From positions 24,547,986 through 24,611,985 of the forward strand of contig OZ038321.1 in the NCBI GenBank assembly GCA_964035795.1: a stretch of 64,000 nt of DNA, given 5' to 3'. Positions 16,161-46,489 of this stretch are shown piece by piece. Made by a program: the position numbers and the translations under genes. Source of the stretch: Pterobdella sp. o SKG-2022. Taxonomy: Eukaryota; Annelida; Clitellata; Hirudinida; Piscicolidae. How positions within the stretch are numbered: the first letter of the stretch is position 1; each line of letters begins with the position of its first letter. Under the pieces are notes generated by a model. That model was not told where the DNA came from, searched no databases, and saw only the letters and a list, made by a program, of their open reading frames with translations.

Positions 16161-19100
16161 ATGTTGTTGGTAGAACCCGTTAAGGTATAAATTAGTTAAT
16201 ATTTTTATATTATCTCAAATTATTCGAAAAATTGATGTCAATTTGGGTTTGTTTTTTTTACTTTATTAGGCGGTCATACACCAGTGCTTCAATTTCTACA
16301 ATTACTCTGATGCTGCATTTCTTAGCGAGAGACTTTATGCAGAAGGTTTTTATAAAGTTATTTACAAGTTCCTTTAATAAATTTGAGTTTTCAAGTCTTT
16401 TTTGATAGTTGTCAGCAATAAATAAAACATTGTATGAAAAAATTGAATGCTTTATTTATTTTATTATTTAGGTATTTCCACTTCATATTTAATTCCTATT
16501 TAATCTTTTACTATTAATAAATATTTATTTGAACACTTGTATTTCCACAAGTCACCATAAGTTAAAGGTTATAGTATAAAAATTTTTTAAAATTGCAATT
16601 GAATGATAGTATTTATATGAATGAACTAAAGATTTATCATGTGAATATTTTGAAATAGGAATTGTCAAACTCATGCTATGAAACCATTCAATAATTACCT
16701 TCAGAATATTCAATTTTTGAACATAATAAAAATTAATTTGGTGCAGCTCATCCAAACAATATAATGATGACTTCTAAAGAACACCACTCAAATTCTTGTG
16801 AATCATTTATACAGTGCCCAGTTCAGAAGCATTGCATTTGCTGGCCTCAAGTTATTACTTGATGGGTAAGCCATGGAAGGCCTACATGGTTTTGTCAGAC
16901 AAGAAGAACCTATCTTCTGATTGTCGGTATCTTTTTGCCAAATGCTGCCTTGAGCTTAATAAGTAAGTTTTATCTCATTCAATTTTATGGTTTTTTAATT
17001 AGGAATATAATTCAACAGTATATTGAACTATTTTCATCAAAGCCTTTATAGTTGCAAATTAAAGCAAGTTGACTATCAGGTCACTTTGAAATGAAGTTGT
17101 AAATATTCAACTTCATATATAATTTTGCTTATACATTAATCTCTAAAGAAATGATAGTAAATATTGAATAAACCTAATACTAAAGAAATAGCAACCAAAA
17201 AAACATAAAAATACCTACAAATGATTCACTAAAAAATAATAAATTACAAACCAAAATGACAACCAGACTGAACGAAGCAGAGTCAACTCTCATGAAGCAG
17301 ATGGATTTCAAGAATGGCATTGCAGACATGAGGGAGGAGTTTGGTGAAGTTGCCTGCTTTGCATTTAACATTCTTGGGCAGGTTTGCAGGTCTGTATTTA
17401 TGCTTGTTTCAGATAGATAAATACTAAGGTTTTAAATTTGGTTTACTACCCATTGTATTGTTTTGAATTCTATATTAATTATTAATTGCATTATCTTTAT
17501 TTATCTTTGTTTTACATCTGCTTCATACTAGCATGGGTTAGTCGAGACTTAAATATTTACTTTTTTGTCAGATATAGTTCTAAAGCTTCAACATAAAATA
17601 GTTTTAACTGACTTCCTGCATCATTTATTATGTTCATTTAATATCTTTCACCATTATCCATTAAAAAAGATTCACAAGCCATGTCTATCAAAAAGCAAAA
17701 ATATGAAATTAATGACAATATCAGAATTTCTTACTAATTAGTACATATCATTACTCTACACAAACAAAAACACACATCACCATTCACAGCAACACTGAGC
17801 GTAAAGACCAGGCCATATACTGCTTCAAAGAAAGTCTCAAACTGAACCCATTCTTGTGGTCTTCATTCAAAATGCTTTGTGAATTAGGTGGAAGCTATGT
17901 GTTTTATGCTTTATATGTCATGTGGTGAAAGGTTTTAGTGGTATTATTACATGCTAACTCATAAGAATATTCAGTCTTGAGTTTCAGGATGACTAAAATA
18001 TTTGTTCAGTGCAACTTAAACTAGATTGTTCTATTTTAGGTTATAAAAATAGTGAGCTCCCAGGTGTTAAGTTTAATTAAGCAAAAATGGCATATAATAT
18101 CGTAACTAATATCAATTGATCAAATTTTTTTTATAGAATATATATTTTAAGTTATCCTTTTTATGCTTTTAACTCCAATCACTATATAATCCCATAACTG
18201 CAATAGTCATTTCATGCTAATTTTTTATGGTAAGGCCATACTTAGTGAAAATTATAGCTTAATTTCCAATGAATTTATGAATTCCTCAAATTGATGCTCT
18301 ATAGATAATTACCATAAAATGTTGTGTAGATTGATTGATTGATCTTGATTCTATCATGGTTATTGTATTTGTAACTGGCTGCTAGCTTATTCTTAAAATT
18401 AACATTATTATATCAAACGATAAAATGCTATTTATTATTATCATATCAATCAAAAGTAATAAAACCAAACTACAACTTCTTAAAACCATTATCTTCAAAT
18501 ATATTTAATATTTCCACATGCTCTCATTCCCATCCTGTACCCACATCACTCCAAAGTCTCCATCTATCACATACCTCCTCCACCACTCAGGAGACACCAC
18601 CGACCCAATAGATTTAATGCAGGTGAACACAGAGAACCTCTCATCAGTGTGCAAGAATCCCTTTCCTGCCATCTCTTTCATACACAGTGTCTCATCACTT
18701 AAAAAACCATCTTCAACACATGTGAGTTAACATGGTTTTCATCATTGAGATTTATGTTTTTTTTTATTGTTTTGGGTTTGTTGTTATCAGTCTATCAGGC
18801 CAATGTCTCAAAACATTTTGTTTATTTTTATAATTTATATTGATTGTTTTTGGGAGTTTAGTGTTGGAAGAGTGAGATCAATTTCATAAATGTTAGTCCA
18901 AGTTCTCACATCACTAACAATGGAAAAAGCATGAACCACCATCTAACACACCACCAATCACCCCACAGAATGACCCAGTAGTGAAAGAGTTATTTTCGAG
19001 TTTCTTACTGAATGAGCAACAAGATTTGGAGGATATGGCAAGGAGTGCAGCCCACAGAAGGGTGTGTGAGTTGAAGGATAACTCTTCTGCTGTTCTCTCC

Positions 19101-22100
19101 CCTCTCAACCATATGTTGGTTTCTGTTGTTTTTTATGCATGTGTATCCATCGATACAATGTTTTAGAGTTGATATTCCAAGACTTATTTTTATTAATAGG
19201 ATTACTCGTGTTTGGTATGATGATTATTTATATTAATGTTTAAAATAGTGGTACAAATATTAATCATTACCATTGTTATACATTTGGTTATATGCTAGCA
19301 TGGGTTGGATGATGTGGTACTTATGTTAATATCAATCACTCCCTCTACCTAATCAGCTCAGGGCTGGCTCCTCTGGTGTACACCCCTTCAATCAACTCTG
19401 ACCCCTCTCTAGACACCAGCCTTCCAAATGACTCTGTATCACCCATCATTAACACTGTCGGTTGCTCTTTGGTATCCTATGTTTATGCCAATATTTTATG
19501 TTTCAACTGTTTCAAGTATTTTTGAAACTAGAATTTTATTAAATGTGCATTAATAGATTAATAAAATTTATTAAATTATTTAAAATAATTTATAATTATT
19601 TATAAAAAATTTATAATTATTTATAGTTAAGTTCAGGTTTAGGTTTTTTATTTTCGTTAATAAATTCTTTGAGGTGCTCATCATCATACTCGCCCATGGT
19701 AGTCATCAAAGTTGTATTAAAATCATCATTTGCAGTCTCAATCACTGATTCCACTGATATCTTTAATATATATACTAATATCTTTGTTGTGGATAAAATT
19801 TAGCCAGTCAAAATACTAAATTTTTTTAAAAGTTCATATGTAATTGAATCAATGACGTAGAGTGGCCTAGATCAAACAGAATTGAATTAAAAAATTCTTC
19901 ATTGAATACGTCATGATTATTTCGTGTAATTGCACTTTTATTACTCTGATATGATGATGATGATGGTTTCTATTACAACCATCAAAGCAGAGTGCATCAA
20001 AGACCAACCAACCAACACAAACGTCCATCCGCCTTCAAAACGTCTTCAGTCAGTGTGGTAACAATAATTTCCCCAAAGAGTCCACAGCTAACAAAGAGTT
20101 AGTTATCATTTTAATGGTGCTATCAAATTTTCATTAGTATTTTCGTTGAATTTGTCATCGTCTTCTATTATCTTAAAATCTGAAGTTTTCAATCGTCTAT
20201 TTTCATATTTCTGTTATATAATGGCTATTGATTTGATTGACTGGCACACAGATACAACAATGGCTTGAGAAGGAGCACTCGCCTTTTCAACCACACCAAT
20301 AGTTCAGTCAAGGTATCATAAGACGTAATGCTTATCTCAATCATCATTGCATCTTTTATCATTGCTGCTACATTTTGTTTCAATGTCATTGTTACAACCT
20401 TAAAATTATTTATATGTTTTTAAAACTTCATCTGAATTCTTCTCGGACCACAGGAGAACGCAAAAAGCCAACTGACCGAGAACAGGCCCTTGAACACTTC
20501 AATGGGAAGGTGCAGGCGTACCAGGTCGAAACTGGCGTGGACACCCTTACAAGACAACGAAAAGAAACCCCTACTTATCACCAGCACAGTGAACAACAAG
20601 TCCGCATCCACCACCATGCTGCCCAACGTTCGCAACTGCAGCAATAGTCAGAAGGAGCAGAAGAGGGAGCTTGAGGGTGCTATTGAAATACAACGACAAT
20701 CAGCCAGTTGGTTGTTGTGTTTTTGAGTGATAGAAAAGTGTTTTAAGATGGTTCAGAGACGATGATTATTTTTGCTTATTGTAGTCTCTGTTTATGTTTA
20801 CAATGAGTGGTCTTAAATGATTTTGAGCATAAATCAATTTTTTTATAAACAGAATCACTGTTAATTTCTTCAACAGATGGCTTAATAAAGTTACTGCAAC
20901 AGATAGCAAAAGCATATCAGGCATTGTCACAATACAATTGCTCTCAAGCAATTACTCAGTTCAAACAGTTGCCCTTCCAACACTATAACACTGCTTGGGT
21001 CTTGTGCCAAGTGGGAAAAGCTTACTTTGAGTTGTCCGACTATAAGAATGTGGGTGTTTTCACGTTCAATTTGACATCTTTACATCTTGAATATGTTGGA
21101 AATTTTAAAATTCTACTTTGCTTTAATTTATATGTAAAATGATAAATTTTTCTTGTAAGTCAAAAACGGTTTCGATTTCTTCTAAATGCGAAAATCTATA
21201 GAGTAGCACACTGTTGCAGGCAGAAACAGTGTTCTCGGAGGCTCGTCGGTTGGAGCCGCATCGGATGGAGGGCATGGAGGTGTATAGTACAGTGTTGTGG
21301 CATCTGCAGCAGGAGGTTGACTTGTCTGCTCTGGCTCAGGAACTCACCACCATAGACAAGCTTTCTCCTCAGGTATTGTTGTTTTTATATATCCTTACAC
21401 GTTCTTTTAGAATTTAAAGATTGACAACTTTGATTCATGAACACAGGCTTGGTGCGCCACAGGGAATTGTTTCAGTCTGCAGAAGGAGCACGACACAGCC
21501 ATCAGATTCTTTCAGAGAGCCATCCAGGTTGAACCCAGTTTTACATATGCATACACTCTTTTGGGACACGAATATGCTCTCATTGAGGAACTCGACAAAG
21601 CCATGACTGCCTTTCAAAACGCCATTCGTATCAATGAACGACACTACAATGCCTGGTTTGTAACATTTTGGAATATATCATTGAGTTTTCTATTGTTGTT
21701 GATAATTTATGAAGGTATGGACTGGGCATGGTGCATTACAAACAGGAGAAGTTCTCTTTGGCCTGTTTGTACTTCAGCAAAGCACTTGCCATCAACGGTC
21801 ATTCATCCGCCCTTCTCTGCCACCTTGGAGTCGTACGTATCAATTGTTATGTCATCATCCACTCTTGCATCCTTTATGTGTCTACACTGAGGGAATAACT
21901 GATTGTTTGATTGGCAGGTCCAGCATGCACAGAAGGACTCAAGAGGAGCCCTAGACACATTGGATGTGGCATTGCACATCGAGCCCAGAAACCCTCTATG
22001 CAAGTTCCACAAGGCTTCTGTCCTCTTCGCCAATGACCGACCTCGGGTTTGTCTTTGTTACTCAACAGTTCATCCATTGTCTTTTTTGATGTGTTTTTCT

Positions 22101-23007
22101 TGTTTCAGTCTTCTGCTATTTATAAATTTTAATATTTTTTTGCATGACTTATATATATGAAGTGGAAAAATTGATCTATTAATAACTGTAGGAGGCGTTG
22201 AAGGAGCTGGATGAGCTGAAGCAGATCGTGCCTAAAGAATCCCTTGTGTACTTCCTCATCGGCAGGGTATCAAACTACCAAAACATTATAATGCATGCTG
22301 CCATAAAAATCCATTATATTTTACCATTTCATATCAAGGATTTTTACATTAAGTTTTTTGAAAGTATTATGAGTTTTTTTTTCAATTTATTTCCACTTTT
22401 TACGTCATATGTCAGTTTTTCATACATCTATTGAAGCGATAAAAGCTATAATTTTCGATTTAATACCCTCAATTCTTCATCCAATCACCACAGATCCACC
22501 GCAAGCTAGGCAACACTCACTTGGCATTGATAAACTTCTCGTGGGCCATGGACTTGGATCCCAAGGGCACCAACAACCACATCAAGGAAACCATTAATAA
22601 AAGATATGCAGTCGACGATGACGATCCTGCTAATGGTATTTATATTGTTTGAAGCAGTGGTATTTAAAATATAACATAGCAAACAATGGTTAATAAGTAA
22701 CTTAATATTAGTTTTTTTTTTTGAAATCTCATTTATTAAGTAGGTTTCAGTTTTTTGTGTAAACATGGTCAAGCAATCAAATGGCGCTTTAATTAACGAA
22801 CATGCTATCTTATTTTTAAATGCAGACCAGAGTATAGAAGGGCCCTCCCACAATGAAACAAACGACGAAACTGCCAACCAATCAACCAGTCTTATCAATG
22901 AAACTGCCGCAACCAACAAATCAGAAGAGGTATTGATAATTGATGAAGAGGATGAAGGAGGAGAAGAAGTATTTTCAGATCTGTTTTTGATGAATGTTGG
23001 GTATTAG
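16161..23007 (+). CDS. CDC27: Anaphase-promoting complex subunit CDC27/APC3
   Basis: Nineteen exons: 16161-16184, 16270-16345, 16815-16962, 17267-17389, 17790-17887, 18591-18721, 18969-19114, 19357-19471, 19991-20097, 20252-20312, 20454-20676, 20877-21049, 21220-21372, 21447-21655, 21715-21832, 21918-22046, 22192-22266, 22494-22635 and 22826-23007. Phases join throughout and give 810 residues against 824 in human. CDC27 is a TPR scaffold of the APC/C ubiquitin ligase. Its TPR groove binds the IR tails of CDC20/CDH1 and APC10. Seen: N-terminal TPRs (FLSERLYAE, LNPFLWSSFKMLCELG) to about residue 156. A Ser/Asn-rich linker follows to about 417, with GLRRSTRLF matching the vertebrate RRSSRLF motif. 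C-terminal TPRs run to about 750 (HYNTAWVLCQVGKAYFELS, NPLCKFHKASVLFAN, PKESLVYFLIG). The gene ends in an acidic tail. A poly(A) signal lies at 23052-23057. Exon 8-10 boundaries in the fast-evolving linker are the least certain. Confidence 0.95.
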
Positions 23008-23907
23008 GAATTCATACCAAGTCACAACTAATTTAAACGCTTTCTACATTCAATAAACTCGTTCAATTGTTTCATTCATATTTTTCTAAATAATTGGAGT
23101 TTTTATTTATTCAAATTTAATTGTGTTATTTAATTATTTTTTGGTATCACAATTGTTATCAATTTATTGAATTTAAACGTTTTCGAATTCTTATTATTGA
23201 AATAAATTTTCTATCACACTGGGCTTTCGTTCAGTATAATAATAATATTTTCAAAAAGCTATAAAAAGTAAATTCCTTTGTTATCAATGTTTTCCCCAAA
23301 AAGGTATCGAAAAAATTTGTACTGTCAAGTTTCCACTCCTTAAGTTATTGACAGTAAAGATTTTATCTTGCTAAGCACAAATTTTTCATAGGCACAACGC
23401 AACACGTGTTAAAAGGATAAAAGCACTATGATAGTTTATCAGAGATGAAACATGCAATAAAAGAGATTATTACGTTTATTAGCCCCAAAAATATTTTTAC
23501 AACTTCTACTCGAAACCATGTAAACATTTTGAATATCTTGTTGTTTGTATTGTATTAAAAAGCTTTCATAATAATTTTAACATGAAGGTGTTAAATCTTT
23601 AACGGTTTGATATAAAGAAATTCGAAAAATTTTGTTTGGATCAACAAGTGATTCAATGAAAAGTTTTAAGTTTATTTAGTCAAGATATTTAAGATATGGA
23701 GATGTAAAAAGTAGCTATGCATTATGGAAAATTAAAAAAGGGTATGGAGCTTTCGATTATTAATAAGCTCGAAATTGGCAAGTAAATAAATGAATAATCA
23801 ACCGAATATAACTAAACATAAAATAAAATATTCATTAAGACATTGATTCAAGAAAAATTTATCGTCTTTCAAAATTGTTCGAAAATGTAAAAAGAACTGG
23901 CGAGATC
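23008..23907. other. Convergent intergenic region CDC27/ALIX
   Basis: About 900 bp between two 3' ends. It contains AATAAA at 23052-23057 for CDC27 and presumably the ALIX 3' UTR on the other strand. I see no coding region, repeat array or RNA gene in it. Confidence 0.6.
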
Positions 23908-36329
<12,422 letters not shown>

Positions 36330-36734
36330 CCTGACAACTACTCTTAATCAAATGAAAGTGATTAATAAAACCAAAAACAATCAATAAGCACGGTATTTAT
36401 ATAGTTTCATAAAAAAAATGAAAATGTTCAAAAAACAAAAATAATTAATACTTTTTCTTAGTTTATGAACTATTTTTATTTATCCATCATCCAATGACTG
36501 CTTTTTTTGAAAAAGTAAAATTAGTAAATAATTTATTAAAGTTCAAAACTTTTCTCACAATCATCATCATGAAATAATGTACATAAAGATGAAGTACTAT
36601 AACCTAAATCTCAAAGTAAGGACAACAAACAAAAAGTATTTATTAAATGACACCAAGCTTTTCGTAAGACTATCTTACATTATCAAGTGATCTTTCTTAC
36701 ATAAAGATGATATCGTAAATCATCATCATCATGT
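36330..36734. promoter_or_regulatory. ALIX upstream region
   Basis: About 400 bp of AT-rich DNA between the ALIX start codon and the 3' end of the next LINE. It presumably carries the ALIX promoter and 5' UTR. I recognise no specific promoter motif. Confidence 0.4.
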
Positions 36735-38218
36735 CTACTGCAGTCGAATTTCTATGACTTTGTTCTTCCAATACTCCCTATCGCTCATAGCTGTTTCTAA
36801 ATCTTCTTTATCAAGATTAGTATCATCAGTTAGTTGGTTGATAAAATTTCGAGCTGGTCTTCCTCTAGTATTTTTATCACATCTTGGCTCCCATAGTATC
36901 AATTTGTGTATAACTTCTTTACTGCGAAAGCAATGTCCTGCGAAACACACTCTCTGTGTTGCAATTGTATTGGTTATCTTTGGTAAACTGTTGTATAGTA
37001 CATTATTGCTTATACTTTGCTGCCATTTTACATTATTCACAACTCAGTATTTTTGTATAGCATCCGTTAACTTTGTTTTTAACTTTTTGGTCAATGTTCA
37101 GATACTAGATCCATAGAGTAGCACAGAGCTCACTGTAGTATGGAAAAATTCTAATTTCAAGTTTTTTGGCAGATTTGAATTCCAAATATTATTTAGTTTT
37201 TGTAGTGCAACCCAAGCTTTACTGATTCTTACGTCAACGTCTTTCTCATTGGAATATATCCAGAATCCTAGATAGAGAAAATCATTTGTGGGTTTTATGC
37301 ATTTTTTGTTTATTGTGGTGAGATTTGAAGGATTTTGATTAAATGTCATATATGGTTGTTTTTTTCTCATTAATGTGAAGACCTATTAGTTTGGCTGCCA
37401 TTTCTACATTATGTAACAGTTTTTCAGCTTTATCGACAGAGTCTGAACGTAGGGCAATATCATCTGCGTAGTCTATGTCTGTTACACATAGTGCCCGATG
37501 TCTCCTACTTTTAGCTTTTTCGAGAGTAAAGCCACAATCATCTGAATTAGAGATTGCTGTCCTCATTGCATAATCTACTGTTATTATGAACAGGTAGGGT
37601 GCTAGTATATCTCTGCAAAACTCCTGCATGAATTGGAAAAAAACTTGCATCACTATCTGGGGAAATAACTTTAGCAGTAGTGTTTTTATATAGAAGTGAA
37701 ATTGCGTTAACAGTTTCATGAGGAATGCCATATGCTTTTAGTATTTCCATTAATTTTTCTCTATGAATTGAATCAAAAGCTTTATGGAAATGCACAAAAA
37801 TCATAACTGCCGGTAGTGTTTTTGATTTGACTCCTTCAATTATTCTTTTCAGCGTGAGGATTTGAGCATGAGTGGATCGACCAGGTCTAAAGCCATTTTG
37901 GTTTGTTCTTAACTTTTCGTCTAAAATTGGACGTATTCTATTGAGCAACATTTTATTGTATATTTTGGATGCTGGCGAAGATAGAGTTATTCCTCGATAA
38001 TTACTGGCTATACTCAAGTCTCTCTTTTTTGGAACAGGTAAGATTTTACCTTGTAGCCAGCAGTTTGGTGCGTCACCAAGATATGTTTTGTTGTATACAT
38101 TTAATAGTTCTTCGTTCATACAGCCTGTTTTCCATTTTTCTATTAGTATACTATCGAGGCCAGTAGCTTTTTTATTTTGAAGACTTTTGAAACACAAGTA
38201 GCTACGCGTGAAACACAC
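36735..38218 (-). mobile_element. Frameshifted LINE reverse transcriptase remnant
   Basis: A minus-strand RT is broken into at least four frames (38218-37547, 37731-37339, 37370-37098, 37040-36735). Seen in order: RGITLSSPASKIYNKMLLNR, NQNGFRPGRSTHAQ, FHKAFDSIHREKLMEILK, GDILAPYLFIITVDYA, catalytic YADDIAL, then FLYLGFWI. The C-terminal RVCFAGHCFRSKEVIHKLIL and RGRPARNFINQL blocks are typical of LINEs common in marine invertebrates. The endonuclease half is missing, so the copy is 5'-truncated. It lies between the ALIX promoter and the CDK4/6 3' UTR. It differs in sequence from the ALIX-intron LINE. Confidence 0.88.
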
Positions 38219-38275
38219 ATATAGCCCACTGAAATCTCAACTTGGGACGACCGAAGGTCGACTTACACGTTTAGA
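38195..38275 (+). repeat. SINE type-B tail fragment
   Basis: Contains CTCAACTTGGGACGACCGAA and then GGTCGACTTA. This matches the type-B tail of the SINE at 30960-31130 and a third copy at 51880-51935. The tRNA-like head is missing, and the fragment abuts the 5'-truncated edge of the LINE remnant. Confidence 0.55.
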
Positions 38276-38657
38276 CAAAAATCTATCAAGTACTCGGAAG
38301 TCGACAAAAATTTTTTTTATCTCGTTATAGAAAAGTTGCGAAATTTGAAAAGTAAACAACGTACTTTTTATTTTAAAAGTTGAAAAAAACTTTATAGGCA
38401 TTCATATGAAATGATTCAAACAAAAGTGTGTATTATTCTGTCAAAACATTCGAAGATACTTGAACAAGTTGTATATAAGGAAGAAGTCATTTTTACCAAA
38501 AAAACAATTTTACCTTTTATAAATTATTTTAAGCTATAAACATTAAACTACAACAGAACGCTCAAAATGTACACAAAAGCGTGCAAATATATTAAAACCC
38601 GTTATAAACATACCACTGGAAATCGGCAAATATTAATACAAAGAATGAAATTAGAAC
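38276..38657 (-). other. CDK4/6 3' UTR region
   Basis: About 380 bp downstream of the CDK4/6 stop codon. On the minus strand an AATAAA lies at 38367-38372, about 286 nt after the stop. No other feature is recognised. Confidence 0.5.
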
Positions 38658-43281
<4,624 letters not shown>

Positions 43282-43789
43282 CTTACGGTGAAAAAAATTA
43301 AAATTTTAATATTACAAGATGTGCATCTAGTCATAAAACCTTGAAAAACTATTTTATAATTCATTTTCCCACAATTTTTTAAGTATTGTTAGCATGTTAT
43401 AATGAGAATTTAATGAAATAACAACAAAAACTGAAATTTTCCAACAATTTAAAAGTATAAGAAATAGTTAAATGTGAAAACTCCGGCTTCATAAAATTAA
43501 AAATTTGCAAAGTTTCCAACAGACCTTGGTGTAACAAAGAAATATGCAAATCTACAATTACTTCCGCTCAAAAGTGAATTCAAGTTTGTGAATTAATAAA
43601 AAAAAAATTTTTATGAAAGGAAGAAACACTTTTCGAGCTTTTTTATTTGAAGAATCGTTAAAATCAAATTTCTTTATACGTATACTTTGTAGAAAACATT
43701 CTAATATAATAATAATTCCAGTACATTACTACAACCAAGAGTACTCATAAGGTTTAAATATAGAAGGGTTGAAATCAATTACATATCAG
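43282..43789. other. Intergenic PIN1 3' flank and CDK4/6 upstream region
   Basis: About 500 bp of AT-rich DNA between two tandem minus-strand genes. A minus-strand AATAAA at 43642-43647 lies about 143 nt past the PIN1 stop. The remainder upstream of CDK4/6 presumably carries its promoter. No coding region seen. Confidence 0.5.
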
Positions 43790-44432
43790 CTATTTAGTTC
43801 TGAGAATGATGTGAACGCCTGAGTCTGTTGAAACAATGTCACTTAGTTCCCCTACATTCAATGCAAATGATGCATCCTCAAAAGGCTTCTGCATCTGACC
43901 TATGAATGAATATCTTTCCAATATATCAATATTGTGAAGTAAAAAAATAAAAGCTGAATACCTCTTTTGAAAGGTCCTAAATCACCATTTTTCTGAGCTG
44001 AACTACAATCACTGAATTTAGATGCCAATTCACCAAAAGAAACTTCTCCTGATTCAATTCTTGATCTATATTCTTCAAACATACATACATGTATTAGTTA
44101 ACTAAAAAAGCATTATCAAAACTTTTTCACCTTTCAGTATATTGATTGCTTCATCTTTAGTTCTCGTTATTTTGTCCTGTCTCCAAGAAGAGGGTCTTCT
44201 TGAATCACAATGCTTAACTAAAAGATGCGAACACTGAACTTGTTCCATTATTTTACCGTCTTTCGAAGGTTTTTGCCAAGAACTTTCTTTAGTATATGTG
44301 TTGAAAAAGTACCTTTTACCTATAAACAAAAAGATACCACTAAGGGTGATGTTTGAATAATTATAAACGCCAATATACGCTTAAACCTGTCGATCGGCTT
44401 ATTTTTTCTTCCCAACCAGGCGGCAAATCCAT
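43790..44432 (-). CDS. PIN1: Peptidyl-prolyl cis-trans isomerase PIN1
   Basis: Four exons, minus strand: 44387-44432, 44131-44319, 43962-44072 and 43790-43899. The total is 151 residues (human 163). PIN1 isomerises phospho-Ser/Thr-Pro bonds in mitotic and signalling proteins in the nucleus. Seen: a WW domain with Trp7 ([12 protein letters not shown]) and Trp30 (ESSWQKP), then a parvulin PPIase domain. Phosphate-binding Lys51, Arg56 and Arg57 ([12 protein letters not shown]), catalytic-region His47, Cys101 ([16 protein letters not shown]), [14 protein letters not shown], Ser142 and His145 ([10 protein letters not shown]) are all conserved. The inter-domain linker is short. It is head-to-head with TYW3, 197 bp between start codons. 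Confidence 0.97.
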
Positions 44433-44629
44433 AAGAATATTCTTAATATATAATACTATCGCAGACTAAAAGACAAAGTGAAGCAATAATTGGGAAAATT
44501 CGGATTTTTTATTAAAACCTTTTTTTAAATTAAAAAATTATTGAAAATTTTAAACATGCATTATTTTTGAGTGAAAAAATTTAATGTAAATTCTCTTTTA
44601 AAAAAATTTTTTACAACTTTTTGTGACAA
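44433..44629. promoter_or_regulatory. Bidirectional promoter region PIN1/TYW3
   Basis: Only 197 bp separate the two divergent start codons, so core promoters and both 5' UTRs must share this AT-rich interval. No TATA or GC-box arrangement stands out. Confidence 0.55.
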
Positions 44630-45510
44630 ATGAATTTTGAAATTTCTAAAAGAAATGCGATAAAGAAAATTGATTTTAGTCGAAAAGGATCTATTGACGA
44701 ACCTATTAAAGATTTAGTTGAATTAATAAATAATTGTGATAACTATTTTACCACCAGTTCGTGTTCTGGAAGAGTTTGTCTTTTTGAGGAGGTTCACTTA
44801 CTCTGATTTTGTTTTTTCGTTTTTATTCCCAATTTTTTTGTTCACTCATAAGAATTTAGATCTCCAGACAAAGAAAAAAGGATGCATTTGGCTGCATACA
44901 ACTCACGAAGATTTAATATTTGAAGATTTAGTAAGTAAAAATATTAATTTTCAATAAAAATATTCAATATACTGTATATTTCTATAATTTCCCAATTTTC
45001 TTAGTTGGAGGGGTTACAAAAATCACAGTATAATGCTTCATTGAAATATGAACCATTTATTCTCCATGTCCAATGTAAAGATATACATGACGGCCAGTTT
45101 TTGGTGATTTTTCATATCCAAATAAATATATTTGAATATTGTGAAATTTTTAATTAAGAATATTCATTAGCTCCAAAAAGCTGTAGCAAATGGTTTTCGA
45201 AATTCTGGCATGTCTATAGGCAAAAACAAAAAGATAATCACAGTGAGTTATTTATAATTAGATATTTCTTCAATCACAATGAATAAATTTAGTAAGTAAT
45301 TTATATTTAAATTTTCTAGGCTATAAGAAGCACTCATTTTCTTCAAGTTCCAATCACCAACCAAGGACTATGTCTTGTCTCACATGAAGTATTATCCATA
45401 ATTTGAATTTTCTAGATTCAGCTTTGTTTAAAACTTTTCAGTATCTGAAATATCTTTGTGATATATTGAGAGAAAAAGTCTCAAAAAATCTTGAAATGAC
45501 AAACAAGTGA
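44630..45510 (+). CDS. TYW3: tRNA wybutosine-synthesising protein 3 (TYW3)
   Basis: Six exons: 44630-44791, 44868-44930, 45005-45103, 45171-45242, 45320-45388 and 45442-45510. All junctions are phase 0 and the total is 177 residues. TYW3 is the SAM-dependent methyltransferase that N4-methylates the tricyclic intermediate in wybutosine formation at position 37 of tRNA-Phe. Seen: DFSRKGSIDEPI, the invariant TTSSCSGR (about 41-48), KGCIWLHTTHE, LKYEPFILHVQC, GFRNSGMSIGK and AIRSTHFLQVP. All are hallmarks of the family. It lacks the roughly 70-80 residue charged C-terminal extension of the human protein (about 259 residues) and resembles the compact archaeal Taw3 length. A possible poly(A) signal lies at 45845-45850. 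Confidence 0.94.
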
Positions 45511-46489
45511 GAAATATTAATTGAATGTTGATTTGGTTATCAAATTAATTAGCTCACTGTTTTTTAATTCATGAATTGTTTTTTCAAATTTTTTTGGGTT
45601 TAATGGTAGAAATTTTTATACGTTCTTTTTCGAAAGATACATTTTTCTAATACATTACGCTATACTTTAAATGCATATTTATTTTGTTCTTATTGTTATG
45701 ATTTTTGTTGAAAAATAATTTTCCATAATTATTTTTTTGATGAAACTTTTACAGATTTCATCTTGATTTAAAAAAAGAATTGAGATCCAGGCATGCAGAT
45801 TGATTGAAGTTATGAGATTTTGAACATTTTTATTCTACTTTCATAATAAATTACATTGAATTCTTATTTTTCATCTCAAACTTAGCCATAAAATTACGAT
45901 GTATTTTTTGAAATTATATTACATTAATCTGATCATTTTTTTTTAATTTTATGCTTATTATTTTGTGATTAAATGCGATATATCGCGCGTTGAGTCGATA
46001 AGGCTATAAAGATTAAGAGTTGCAAGCATAAGGTCTTGTAGGAGTGACCATGAAGGTTATAGATAATCTTGTGGGGCTTACGTTGTTGCCATTACTGCTT
46101 TCCAAATAGTTCAATCGACTCTGATTGGCGTGAACTTTAGAGAGTGATATACTTCTTGCTTGGATACACATACTTGTGTACCTGAAAGTTGCGTTTTATT
46201 TGATAGAGTACCACGACGCTTTCATGGGCAACTTGATCTTTCGAAATTGCTTTATAAACCGTTATTCAATGGTCCATATCTTTTGAACCCAGGCTAGTTT
46301 TTGCAACGTCGTGCAATTCCGTTATTTTTAAAACCAAAGTACATTTATATTTTCAATTTTTTTTGATAGCGAATTGAGTGCAACTTTATTCAAATTATGG
46401 CTATGTGTGAACTGATATATTCACTGGTTGTTCATCTAAACCGGTTTTTTTGCGCGCATTTCACGTAAGACCTTTCAAGATCCCAATCG

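Noticed and set aside
36655..36720. Possible third foldback copy (AAGCTTTTCG...ATTATCAAG)
   Set aside because: Only short pieces match the arm and no inverted partner is present.
43900..44082. Start of PIN1 exon 3 frame as a separate small protein
   Set aside because: It joins in phase with neighbouring PIN1 exons and contains the catalytic cysteine block.
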